From contig NZ_AP012331.1 of the NCBI RefSeq assembly GCF_001042635.1, positions 1,364,001-1,428,000 of the forward strand: DNA of 64,000 nt. Reading direction: 5' to 3'. This document shows, piece by piece, positions 15,790 to 24,045 of this stretch. Below the pieces are notes generated by a model. The model did no database searches. It had not been told where the DNA came from and was given only the letters and a program-made list of their open reading frames with translations. Both the position numbers and the translations under genes were made by a program. Source of the stretch: Bifidobacterium scardovii JCM 12489 = DSM 13734 (GTDB lineage Bacteria; Actinomycetota; Actinomycetes; Actinomycetales; Bifidobacteriaceae). The stretch's first letter is position 1. Each line of letters begins with the position of its first letter.

Positions 15790-17460
15790 CTACTGCGCCT
15801 CGATGGCGGTCAGGGCGATCGTGTTGATGATGTCCTGCACGAGGGCGCCGCGGCTCAGGTCGTTGACCGGGCGGTTGAGGCCCTGCAGCACCGGGCCGAT
15901 GGCGAGCGCGCCGGAGGAGCGCTGCACGGCCTTGTACGCGATGTTGCCGGCACACAGATCGGGGAACACGAACACGTTGACGTGGCCGGCGATGTCGTTG
16001 CCCTTGGCCTTGGTGGCGGCCACGGTTGGCGACCAGGCGGCGTCGAACTGGATGGAGCCGACGACCGGCAGGTCCGGGGCCTTCTCCTTGACGATCTTCG
16101 TGGCCTCCTCGACGATATCCACGTCGGGGCCCTTGCCGGAACCGAGCGTGGAGTAGGAGAGCATGCCGACCTTCGGGTCGATGCCGAAGGCCTTGGCGGT
16201 CTCGGCCGACTGCAGCGCGATTTCGGCGAGCTGCTCGGCGTCCGGGTTGAGGTTGATCGCGCAGTCGGCGAACACGGTGACATGGTCCTTGAAGCACATG
16301 AGGAACGCGCCGGAGACGATCTTCTGGCCGGGCTTGGTCTTGATGACCTGCAGGGCCGGGCGCACGGTGTTCGCCGTGGAGTTGACCGAGCCGGAAACCA
16401 GGCCGTCGGCGTAGCCGAGCACGACGAGCATCGTGCCGAAGTAGCTGGCGTCGGCCAGCGTCTGGCGCGCCTGCTCCTCGGTCATGCCCTTCTTGGCACG
16501 CAGCTCGCACAGCTTGGCCACCATGGGCTTGAGGACGTTCTCGTCGTCCAGCGCCTGGAAGCGGGCGCGGTTGAGGTACTTGAGCCCCAGTTCGCCGCCC
16601 CGCGCCAGGATGGCGTCCTTGTCGCCCACGATGATCAGGTTCACGATCTCGCGCTCGAGCAGGTAGTCGGCCGCCTTGATGATGCGGTCCTCCTCGCCCT
16701 CCGGCAGCACGATCGTCTTCTTGTTGATCTTGGCGCGGCCGAGCAGGCTGTGCTGGAACGCGTAGGAGGTGATCGGGAAGTTGATGTCGACATCGAGCGC
16801 CTTGAGCACCTCTTCGGTCGGCACGTTGGCCTGGAACGCGGCGAGGGCCGCGTCGGCGTGCGACGTCTCGGAGAACGGCATCTGGGGGATGGTCCACACC
16901 GGCAGACCGAAGCCGGCGAGGGTCTCCTTGACGGAGACGGCGTGGCGCGGCTCGCAGCCGGTCACGAAGATGCCGAGCACCTTGTTGCCCGCGGCCTCCA
17001 TGCCTTCGATGGACAGCTGCACCGTGTCCCTGAGCTCGTCGGGCCAGCGGTCGACCGTGCACACGGCCAGGAACACGCCGGCCTGCAGGTCGGCCGCGAT
17101 GTTCGCGTTGAACTCGTAGGTTGTCGGATCGTTGACGTGGGACTGGTCGGTGCCGACGATCAGCGCCGCGTCGGCGCGGGACACGCTCATCGCGTCGTGG
17201 AACGCGGCCACGATGTCGCCACGCGAGCCTTCCTTGTCGCGGCGCACCTGATGCACGTCAAGGCCGGTGGACAGCGCCACGCCGAGCCCGGCGTTGGAGG
17301 CGTTGAGCAGTATCGGGGTGAACTGGTCGTGGTTGGAGACGGCGGGGCGGAACACGGCGGTCTTGTACTTGGAGGTCAGCGCCTTGAGCACGCCGTATGC
17401 GACGACGTTGCGGCCATTGGCGCCTTCGGGGCTTGCGATGTAGATGTTGGTTATTGTCAC
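15790..17460 (-). CDS. pta: Phosphate acetyltransferase (long, DRTGG-containing type)
   Basis: The protein has 556 aa. A GTG at 17460 with GAGGAG upstream gives the N-terminus VTITNIYIASPEGANGRNVV. Residues ~1-190 form a P-loop-like AAA_26/CobQ-type domain, followed by a DRTGG domain (~200-320) and then the catalytic PTA_PTB domain to the C-terminus. Expected catalytic-domain segments include IVLPEGEEDRIIKAA and ALQVIKTKPGQKIVSG. It interconverts acetyl-CoA and acetyl-phosphate. With xfp and ackA nearby, it links the phosphoketolase pathway to acetyl-CoA supply. The gene precedes the efflux module on the same strand. Confidence 0.95.
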   Translation of the reverse strand: MTITNIYIASPEGANGRNVVAYGVLKALTSKYKTAVFRPAVSNHDQFTPILLNASNAGLGVALSTGLDVHQVRRDKEGSRGDIVAAFHDAMSVSRADAALIVGTDQSHVNDPTTYEFNANIAADLQAGVFLAVCTVDRWPDELRDTVQLSIEGMEAAGNKVLGIFVTGCEPRHAVSVKETLAGFGLPVWTIPQMPFSETSHADAALAAFQANVPTEEVLKALDVDINFPITSYAFQHSLLGRAKINKKTIVLPEGEEDRIIKAADYLLEREIVNLIIVGDKDAILARGGELGLKYLNRARFQALDDENVLKPMVAKLCELRAKKGMTEEQARQTLADASYFGTMLVVLGYADGLVSGSVNSTANTVRPALQVIKTKPGQKIVSGAFLMCFKDHVTVFADCAINLNPDAEQLAEIALQSAETAKAFGIDPKVGMLSYSTLGSGKGPDVDIVEEATKIVKEKAPDLPVVGSIQFDAAWSPTVAATKAKGNDIAGHVNVFVFPDLCAGNIAYKAVQRSSGALAIGPVLQGLNRPVNDLSRGALVQDIINTIALTAIEAQ

Positions 17461-17614
17461 GGGTGATCTCCTCGTCGGGCTGGTACTGCTTCGTGTGACC
17501 GCTTTGTTCACACTCAAGCACCCATTGTAGTGCGTGAGCGCTCACGACGACGCGATTGATCAAATGTGAGCTGGGTCACAGCATGGGGCGGCGACGGCGG
17601 ATCCGGCGGGAACG

Positions 17615-19096
17615 TCACTTGTGGTACAGGCTCATGCGCTCGTACTTGGGCTCGCAGCACACGTTGATGCCGAGCTTGCGGTACAGCTCCTCGTCGGTGG
17701 ACGAGATGATGACCGAGAAGAACGCGTCGCAGCCGCGCAGCTTCTCCAGCCCGCCGATCACGCGGGCGGCCTGCTGGCTGGACGCGCTGGTGAGCGACAG
17801 CGCGATCAGCGTCTCGTCGGAGTGCAGCCGGCGGTTCGCACTGGACAGATGCTCGGTCTTCAGCCGGCAGATCGGCTCGATGGCGGCGTCGTCGATCACG
17901 CGCGTGCCCTCGTCCACGCCGGTCACGGCCTTGAGCGCGTTCATGAGCAGCGCGCTGGCGGCGCCCAGCAGATCGCCGGTCTTGCCGGTGATCACGCGCC
18001 CGTCGGGCAACACCATGGCGCCGGCCGGGGCGCCGGTCGTCTCCTCCTTGAGCAGCGCGGCGGACCGCGCCGGCGACAGATCCTTGTCGACGCCGGCCCT
18101 GTTCATGATCGAGCGCAGCCGTTCGACCTGCTCCTCGCCGGTGCCGGTGCGCTTGGCGTTGACGGCGGCCGCGAAGTAGCGCCGCACGATCTCGAGCCTG
18201 GCGGCCTCGCGGCAGGCGTCGTCGTCGACGATGGCGTAGCCGGCCATGTTGACGCCCATGTCGGTCGGACTCTGATAGGGGCTTTCGCCCATGATCCGCT
18301 CCATCATGGCCTTGAGCACGGGGAAGGCCTCGACGTCGCGGTTGTAGTTGACCGTGGTCTCGCCGTACGCCTCCAGATGGAACGGGTCGATGATGTTGGC
18401 GTCGTCGAGGTCGGCGGTCGCGGCCTCGTACGCGATGTTCACCGGATGGTTGAGCGGCAGGTTCCAGATCGGGAAGGTCTCGAATTTGGCGTAACCGGCG
18501 GCGATGCCGCGCTTGTTCTCGTGGTAGAGCTGCGACAGGCAGGTGGCGAGCTTGCCGGAGCCGGGCCCTGGCGCGGTGACCACGACGAGCGGGCGGGAGG
18601 TGACGATGTAGTCGTTCCTGCCATATCCCTCGTCCGACACGATGTGCTCGATGTCGTGCGGGTACCCGGCGATGGGGTAGTGCAGGTAGCAGGTGATGCC
18701 CAGCTGGTCGAGGCGCCGGCGGTAGGCGTCGGCCGCCGGCTGGCCCGCGTACTGGGTGAGCACGACGGAGCCGACGTGGAATCCGCGGGAGCGGAACACA
18801 TCGATCAGCCGCAGCACGTCCTCGTCGTAGGTGATGCCCAGATCGCCGCGCATCTTGGCCTTTTCGATGTGGTTGGCGTTGATCGCGATGACGATCTCCA
18901 CGTCGTCCGACAGGCTTTTGAGCATGCGGAACTTCGAATCGGGCTCGAAGCCGGGCAGCACGCGCGACGCATGGTAGTCGTCGAACAGCTTGCCGCCGAA
19001 TTCCAGATAGAGCTTGCCGCCGAACTGCGCGATGCGCTTCTTGATGTTGGCGGCCTGCAGCTCGATGTACTTGTCGTTGTCGAATCCCTGTCGCAT
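17615..19096 (-). CDS. DUF1846 family protein
   Basis: The protein has 493 aa, close to the usual length of about 500. The ATG at 19096 is placed by AAAGGGA upstream and by the family N-terminus MRQGFDNDKYIELQAANI. The motifs YLEFGGKLFDDYHASRVLPG and TAPGPGSGKLATCLSQLYHE are characteristic of this conserved family. Structures of relatives show a nucleotide-binding-like fold, but the biochemical role is unsettled. No membrane segment or signal peptide is present, so it is cytoplasmic. It lies downstream of guaA on the same strand but is separated by a hairpin and a TATAAT-like element, so it is probably transcribed on its own. Confidence 0.9.
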   Translation of the reverse strand: MRQGFDNDKYIELQAANIKKRIAQFGGKLYLEFGGKLFDDYHASRVLPGFEPDSKFRMLKSLSDDVEIVIAINANHIEKAKMRGDLGITYDEDVLRLIDVFRSRGFHVGSVVLTQYAGQPAADAYRRRLDQLGITCYLHYPIAGYPHDIEHIVSDEGYGRNDYIVTSRPLVVVTAPGPGSGKLATCLSQLYHENKRGIAAGYAKFETFPIWNLPLNHPVNIAYEAATADLDDANIIDPFHLEAYGETTVNYNRDVEAFPVLKAMMERIMGESPYQSPTDMGVNMAGYAIVDDDACREAARLEIVRRYFAAAVNAKRTGTGEEQVERLRSIMNRAGVDKDLSPARSAALLKEETTGAPAGAMVLPDGRVITGKTGDLLGAASALLMNALKAVTGVDEGTRVIDDAAIEPICRLKTEHLSSANRRLHSDETLIALSLTSASSQQAARVIGGLEKLRGCDAFFSVIISSTDEELYRKLGINVCCEPKYERMSLYHK

Positions 19097-19145
19097 GGGT
19101 CGGCATCCCTTTCCGAACGTCATCGTAAACAGAAGGATTATACCG

Positions 19146-19190
19146 TATGGCGCAGCCCCGCCGGCGGGTGCCGACGGGGCTGCGCCATAC
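19146..19190 (-). terminator. Strong hairpin between guaA and the DUF1846 gene
   Basis: The 15-bp arms TATGGCGCAGCCCCG and CGGGGCTGCGCCATA are perfect. On the minus strand it is followed within a few bases by TATAAT (19142-19137). It may end guaA transcription just ahead of the DUF1846 promoter; no good -35 hexamer was seen. Confidence 0.65.
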
Positions 19191-19193
19191 ATC

Positions 19194-19219
19194 TGGCTCC
19201 CCTCTCCGAGGGGAGCTGG
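19194..19219. repeat. Family A repeat fragment
   Basis: This is a short copy of the CTCCCCTC/GAGGGGAG hairpin, with a TGGCTCCCCTCTCCGAGGGG core, beside the guaA-side hairpin. It has no coding content. Confidence 0.6.
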
Positions 19220-19286
19220 AATCATTGAACGAATAACGACATAGGATACCGAAATGCGCTTCAACCCATCACGCGCTTGGCCAAGC

Positions 19287-19393
19287 GGAGTAATTGGATG
19301 ACGCGTGTGCCCTCAAGGCGCACCGAGGGAAGGCGTGCTAAGGCACGTCGACCGGGGAGCAACGCAGAGGACACTCCGTCATCCAATTACTCC
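19287..19393 (-). ncRNA. Folded element built on an inverted copy of the guaA 3' end
   Basis: The segment spanning the guaA stop codon (19377-19393) is exactly complementary over 17 bp to 19287-19303, closing a 73-base interior. The interior holds at least two further hairpins: CGTGC/GCACG around 19350, and GTGTGCC pairing with GGCGCAC near 19307-19323. As RNA from either strand it would form a multi-branched structure. It could be an elaborate 3' UTR or terminator, a small RNA, or a scar of a mobile element; the sequence alone does not decide. Confidence 0.45.
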
Positions 19394-20949
19394 CATTCGA
19401 TGGTTGCCGGGGGCTTGGAGGTGCAATCCAGCACCACGCGGTTGATCTGGCGGCACTCGTTGGTGATGCGGGTGGAGATGGTGGCGAGGACGTCGTAGGG
19501 GAGGCGGGACCAGTCGGCGGTCATGGCATCTTCCGAGCTCACCGGGCGCAGGACGATGGGGGAGCCGTAGGTGCGCTCGTCGCCCTGGACGCCGACGGAG
19601 TGGACGTCGGCCAGGAGCACGACGGGGCACTGCCAGATGTCGCGGTCGAGGCCGGCCTTGGAGAGTTCCTCGCGGGCGATGGCGTCGGCCTCGCGCAGCA
19701 GGTCGAGGCGCTCCTTGGTGATCTCGCCGATGATGCGGATGCCCAGGCCGGGGCCGGGGAAGGGCTGGCGCCAGACGATCTCGTCGGGCAGGCCGAGCTC
19801 GGTGCCGATGGCGCGCACCTCGTCCTTGAACAGGGTGCGCAGCGGCTCGATGAGCTGGAACTTGATGTCCTTGGGCAGGCCTCCGACGTTGTGGTGGGAC
19901 TTGATGTTGGCCGCGCCGTCGCCGCCGCCGGACTCGACGACGTCGGGGTAGAGGGTGCCCTGCACGAGGAACTTCACTTCCTTGCCGCGGGCACCGGCCT
20001 CTTCGAGCACCTGGCGCTGGGCCTTCTCGAAGGTGCGGATGAACTTCTCGCCGATGATCTTGCGCTTGCGCTCGGGCTCGGAGACGCCCTTGAGGGCCTC
20101 GAGGAAGTCGGCTTCGGCGTCCACGGTGATGAGCCTGATGCCGGTGGCGGCGACGAAGTCGTGCTTGACCTGCTCGACCTCGCCCTTGCGCAGCAGGCCG
20201 TGGTCGACGAACACGCAGGTGAGCTGGTCACCGATGGCCTTGTGCACGAGGGCCGCGGCGACGGCGGAGTCGACGCCGCCGGACAGGCCGCAGATCACCT
20301 CGGCGTCGCCGACCTTCTCGCGGATCTTCGCGACCTGGTCCTCGATGATGCTGGAGGCGTCCCAGTTGTCGGGCAGGCCGGCGCACTCGTGCAGGAAGGT
20401 CTCGATGAGCTTCTGGCCGAGCGGGGTGTGCTTGACCTCCGGGTGCCACTGCACGCCGTAGAGCTTGCGGGACGGGTCCTGCATGGCGGCGACGGGCGCG
20501 CCGGCGGTGTGGGCGAGCACCTCGAAGCCTTCGGGGGCGGTCTTGACCGCGACGCCGTGGCTCATCCAGGTGTTCTGCTCGTCCGGGGAGCCGGCGAGCA
20601 GGCCCTCGGCGTCGTCGATGACGGTTTCGGTCTTGCCGTATTCGCCGAGCGCCGCCTTGTCCACGTCGGCGCCGAGCGCGTAGGCCATGGCCTGGAAGCC
20701 GTAGCAGATGCCGAGCACCGGAACGCCGGCCTCGAACAGCTTCTTGTCGACGCGCGGCGCGCCGGGCTCGAAGACGGAGGCGGGGCCTCCGGACAGGATG
20801 ATGGCCTGCGGATCCTTGGCCAGGATCTCGTCGACCGGCATGGAATGCGGCACGAGTTCCGAATAGACGTTGGCCTCGCGCACGCGGCGTGCGATCAGCT
20901 GCGCGTATTGGGCTCCGAAGTCGACGACGAGTACAGGACCTGATGCCAT
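19387..20949 (-). CDS. guaA: GMP synthase (glutamine-hydrolysing)
   Basis: The protein has 520 aa. The ATG at 20949, after AGGGAG, gives the N-terminus [20 protein letters not shown]. The N-terminal class I glutamine amidotransferase domain shows the nucleophile region [14 protein letters not shown] and the His/Glu pair in [10 protein letters not shown]. The PP-loop ATP pyrophosphatase motif is [13 protein letters not shown]. The C-terminal dimerisation domain ends near TIEWE. It converts XMP to GMP using ATP and glutamine. Another purine gene pair (xanthine permease/xpt) lies elsewhere in the window. The last codons and stop form one arm of the inverted repeat described above. In other bacteria guaA 3' ends are a known integration target, which makes that overlap worth noting. 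Confidence 0.97.
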   Translation of the reverse strand: MASGPVLVVDFGAQYAQLIARRVREANVYSELVPHSMPVDEILAKDPQAIILSGGPASVFEPGAPRVDKKLFEAGVPVLGICYGFQAMAYALGADVDKAALGEYGKTETVIDDAEGLLAGSPDEQNTWMSHGVAVKTAPEGFEVLAHTAGAPVAAMQDPSRKLYGVQWHPEVKHTPLGQKLIETFLHECAGLPDNWDASSIIEDQVAKIREKVGDAEVICGLSGGVDSAVAAALVHKAIGDQLTCVFVDHGLLRKGEVEQVKHDFVAATGIRLITVDAEADFLEALKGVSEPERKRKIIGEKFIRTFEKAQRQVLEEAGARGKEVKFLVQGTLYPDVVESGGGDGAANIKSHHNVGGLPKDIKFQLIEPLRTLFKDEVRAIGTELGLPDEIVWRQPFPGPGLGIRIIGEITKERLDLLREADAIAREELSKAGLDRDIWQCPVVLLADVHSVGVQGDERTYGSPIVLRPVSSEDAMTADWSRLPYDVLATISTRITNECRQINRVVLDCTSKPPATIEWE

Positions 20950-21414
20950 GAATGCTCCCTTATATATGTTCGATATACGTATCGGTGCGATGTCGCATGG
21001 AACGACAACAAGTAGCACCATTGTGGCGGTGTAAGGCGACATTGGCGCCCGGCCGAAACACGCCGGGGAAGTTCACAGATGCGCACGTTCGATTGACAAC
21101 ACGCCGCGTTTCCGAGGGTTGAAACGAACGCGAAGATCGCTCCCGAGATGCCGTATTATGGCTGTATTCCGCCGTTTTCACGATATCTTCAAGAAAATTC
21201 GTCGTGAACAATTCGAATAATCAAAGCAAACATTTTGCGTAATTTAGTTAACATTTCTGCACACACACGCAAAAAACGGCCAAAAGTCGCGAATCGCTCG
21301 TATGATGCAAAGTGATTGGGATTGAGCCAACGTGAGATTGCAAGGTTTCACGCGGTTCATGACCTACCGATAATAACCAATCGCACAATACTGTGCAGGA
21401 GTACAGGAGTACAC
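20950..21414 (+). promoter_or_regulatory. Divergent guaA-xfp intergenic control region
   Basis: This 465-base gap is AT-rich by the standards of the window (about 21180-21310). It holds an inverted repeat TTCACGA (21177-21183) / TCGTGAA (21202-21208) and a TATGAT at 21301-21306 that could be an xfp -10 box, though its -35 is weak. The duplicated AGGAGTACA before the xfp ATG supplies a strong ribosome binding site. Both flanking genes point outwards, so both promoters must lie here. Confidence 0.55.
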
Positions 21415-23892
21415 ATGACGAGTCCTGTTATTGGCACCCCTTGGAAGAAGCTTGACGCTCCGGTTTCCGAGGAAGCCCTCGAAGGCGTTGACAAGTACTG
21501 GCGCGCCTCCAACTATCTGTCCATTGGCCAGATCTATCTGCGTTCCAACCCGCTGATGAAGGAACCGTTCACTCGCGAAGACGTGAAGCACCGCCTGGTG
21601 GGCCACTGGGGAACCACCCCGGGCCTGAACTTCCTCATCGGCCACATCAACCGCTTCATCGCCGATCACCAGCAGAACACCGTGATCATCATGGGACCGG
21701 GCCACGGTGGACCCGCCGGCACCTCGCAGTCCTACCTGGACGGCACCTACACCGAGACCTTCCCGAAGATCACCAAGGATGAGGCCGGCCTGCAGAAGTT
21801 CTTCCGCCAGTTCTCCTACCCGGGCGGCATCCCGTCCCACTTCGCTCCGGAGACCCCGGGCTCCATCCACGAGGGTGGCGAGCTCGGCTACGCGCTGTCC
21901 CACGCGTACGGCGCCGTCATGAACAACCCGAGCCTGTTCGTCCCGGCCATCGTCGGCGACGGCGAGGCCGAGACCGGCCCGCTGGCCACCGGCTGGCAGT
22001 CCAACAAGCTCGTGAACCCGCGCACCGACGGCATCGTGCTGCCGATCCTGCACCTCAACGGCTACAAGATCGCCAACCCGACCATCCTGTCGCGCATCTC
22101 CGACGAGGAGCTCCACGAGTTCTTCCACGGCATGGGTTACGAGCCCTACGAGTTCGTCGCCGGCTTCGACGATGAGAGCCACATGTCGATCCACCGCCGC
22201 TTCGCCGACCTGTTCGAGTCCATCTGGGACGAGATCTGCGACATCAAGGCCGCGGCCCAGACCGACGACATGCATCGTCCGTTCTACCCGATGATCATCT
22301 TCCGCACCCCGAAGGGCTGGACCTGCCCGAAGTTCATCGACGGCAAGAAGACCGAGGGCTCCTGGCGCGCTCACCAGGTCCCGCTGGCTTCCGCCCGCGA
22401 CACCGAGGCCCACTTCCAGGTCCTCAAGAACTGGCTCGAGTCCTACAAGCCGGAAGAGCTGTTCGACGCCAACGGCGCGGTCAAGGACGATGTCCTGGCC
22501 TTCATGCCGAAGGGCGAGCTGCGCATCGGCGCCAACCCGAACGCCAACGGCGGCGTGATCCGCGAGGATCTCAAGCTCCCGGCGCTCGAGGACTACGAGG
22601 TCAAGGAAGTCAAGGAGTTCGGCCACGGCTGGGGCCAGCTCGAGGCCACCCGTCGTCTGGGCGTCTACACCCGCGACATCATCAAGCTGAACCCGGATTC
22701 CTTCCGTATCTTCGGACCGGACGAGACCGCGTCCAACCGTCTGCAGGCCGCCTACGAGGTGACCAACAAGCAGTGGGACGCCGGCTACATCTCCGAGCTG
22801 ACCGATGAGCACATGGCCGTCACCGGTCAGGTCACCGAGCAGCTGTCCGAGCACCAGATGGAAGGCTTCCTCGAGGCCTACCTGCTCACCGGCCGTCACG
22901 GCATCTGGAGCTCCTACGAGTCCTTCGTGCACGTGATCGACTCCATGCTCAACCAGCATGCGAAGTGGCTCGAGGCCACCGTCCGCGAGATCCCGTGGCG
23001 CAAGCCGATCTCCTCGATGAACCTGCTGGTCTCCTCGCACGTCTGGCGTCAGGACCACAACGGCTTCTCGCACCAGGATCCGGGCGTCACCTCGCTGCTG
23101 CTGAACAAGTGCTTCAACAACGACCACGTCATCGGCATCTACTTCCCGGTTGATTCCAACATGCTGCTGGCCGTCGCCGAGAAGTGCTACAAGTCCACCA
23201 ACAAGATCAACGCGATCATCGCCGGCAAGCAGCCGGCCGCCACCTGGCTGACCCTCGACGAGGCTCGTGCCGAGCTCGAGAAGGGTGCCGCCGAGTGGAA
23301 GTGGGCTTCCAACGTCAAGTCCAACGACGAGGCCGACATCGTGCTCGCCGCCGCCGGCGACGTTCCGCAGCAGGAGCTCATGGCCGCCGCCGACAAGCTT
23401 GCCGCCCTTGGCGTCAAGTTCAAGGTCGTCAACGTGGTGGACCTGGTCAAGCTTCAGTCCGCCAAGGAGAACGACGAGGCGCTGACCGACGAGGAGTTCG
23501 CCGACATCTTCACCGCCGACAAGCCGGTGCTGTTCGCGTACCACTCCTACGCCCGCGACGTCCGTGGCCTGATCTACGACCGCCCGAACCACGACAACTT
23601 CAACGTTCACGGCTACGAGGAGCAGGGCTCCACCACCACGCCGTACGACATGGTGCGCGTGAACAACATCGATCGCTACGAGCTGACCGCCGAGGCCCTG
23701 CGCATGATCGATGCCGAGAAGTACGCCGACAAGATCGACGAGCTCGAGGCCTTCCGCAAGGAAGCCTTCCAGTTCGCGGTCGACAAGGGCTACGATCACC
23801 CGGATTACACCGACTGGGTGTACTCCGGCGTGAAGACCGACGTGCAGGGTGCCGTCACCGCCACCGCTGCCACTGCCGGCGACAACGAGTGA
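21415..23892 (+). CDS. xfp: Xylulose-5-phosphate/fructose-6-phosphate phosphoketolase
   Basis: The protein has 825 aa, the standard size in Bifidobacterium. The ATG at 21415 starts [14 protein letters not shown]. This thiamine-diphosphate enzyme cleaves fructose-6-phosphate and xylulose-5-phosphate to acetyl-phosphate plus erythrose-4-phosphate or glyceraldehyde-3-phosphate; it is the defining reaction of the bifid shunt. The ThDP/Mg motif is [18 protein letters not shown]. Other family blocks are [35 protein letters not shown] and [18 protein letters not shown]. Codon use is the most strongly biased in the window, indicating very high expression. A strong terminator follows. Confidence 0.99.
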   Translation: MTSPVIGTPWKKLDAPVSEEALEGVDKYWRASNYLSIGQIYLRSNPLMKEPFTREDVKHRLVGHWGTTPGLNFLIGHINRFIADHQQNTVIIMGPGHGGPAGTSQSYLDGTYTETFPKITKDEAGLQKFFRQFSYPGGIPSHFAPETPGSIHEGGELGYALSHAYGAVMNNPSLFVPAIVGDGEAETGPLATGWQSNKLVNPRTDGIVLPILHLNGYKIANPTILSRISDEELHEFFHGMGYEPYEFVAGFDDESHMSIHRRFADLFESIWDEICDIKAAAQTDDMHRPFYPMIIFRTPKGWTCPKFIDGKKTEGSWRAHQVPLASARDTEAHFQVLKNWLESYKPEELFDANGAVKDDVLAFMPKGELRIGANPNANGGVIREDLKLPALEDYEVKEVKEFGHGWGQLEATRRLGVYTRDIIKLNPDSFRIFGPDETASNRLQAAYEVTNKQWDAGYISELTDEHMAVTGQVTEQLSEHQMEGFLEAYLLTGRHGIWSSYESFVHVIDSMLNQHAKWLEATVREIPWRKPISSMNLLVSSHVWRQDHNGFSHQDPGVTSLLLNKCFNNDHVIGIYFPVDSNMLLAVAEKCYKSTNKINAIIAGKQPAATWLTLDEARAELEKGAAEWKWASNVKSNDEADIVLAAAGDVPQQELMAAADKLAALGVKFKVVNVVDLVKLQSAKENDEALTDEEFADIFTADKPVLFAYHSYARDVRGLIYDRPNHDNFNVHGYEEQGSTTTPYDMVRVNNIDRYELTAEALRMIDAEKYADKIDELEAFRKEAFQFAVDKGYDHPDYTDWVYSGVKTDVQGAVTATAATAGDNE

Positions 23893-23926
23893 CGTTGGTC
23901 TGACTTCGGTCATACCGGCCAAACCG

Positions 23927-23968
23927 TAAGGGAAGGCCCCCGAGGATCACCTCGGGGGCCTTCCCTTA
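23927..23968 (+). terminator. Strong terminator-like hairpin of xfp
   Basis: The 19-bp perfect arms TAAGGGAAGGCCCCCGAGG and CCTCGGGGGCCTTCCCTTA enclose a four-base ATCA loop, starting 35 bases after the xfp stop. The opposite-strand gene ends about 75 bases further on, so it can serve both. Confidence 0.85.
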
Positions 23969-24045
23969 TGCGTATCCGCGTGTGCGATGTCGTTCGAGCG
24001 GCCGCCAGAAGCGGGTGCGGCGCCGGCCGGCGCCGCACCTACTCG

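Noticed and set aside
15646-17466. 606-aa plus-strand ORF opposite pta
   Set aside because: Antisense shadow of pta: no ribosome binding site and low-complexity Arg/Gly composition.
19260-19400. tRNA gene next to guaA
   Set aside because: The folded segment has a 17-bp outer stem and no T-loop (GGTTCRANTCC) or anticodon arm, so it is not a tRNA.
21364-23922. 852-aa minus-strand ORF opposite xfp
   Set aside because: Antisense shadow produced by the extreme codon bias of xfp; Val/Gly-rich without motifs.
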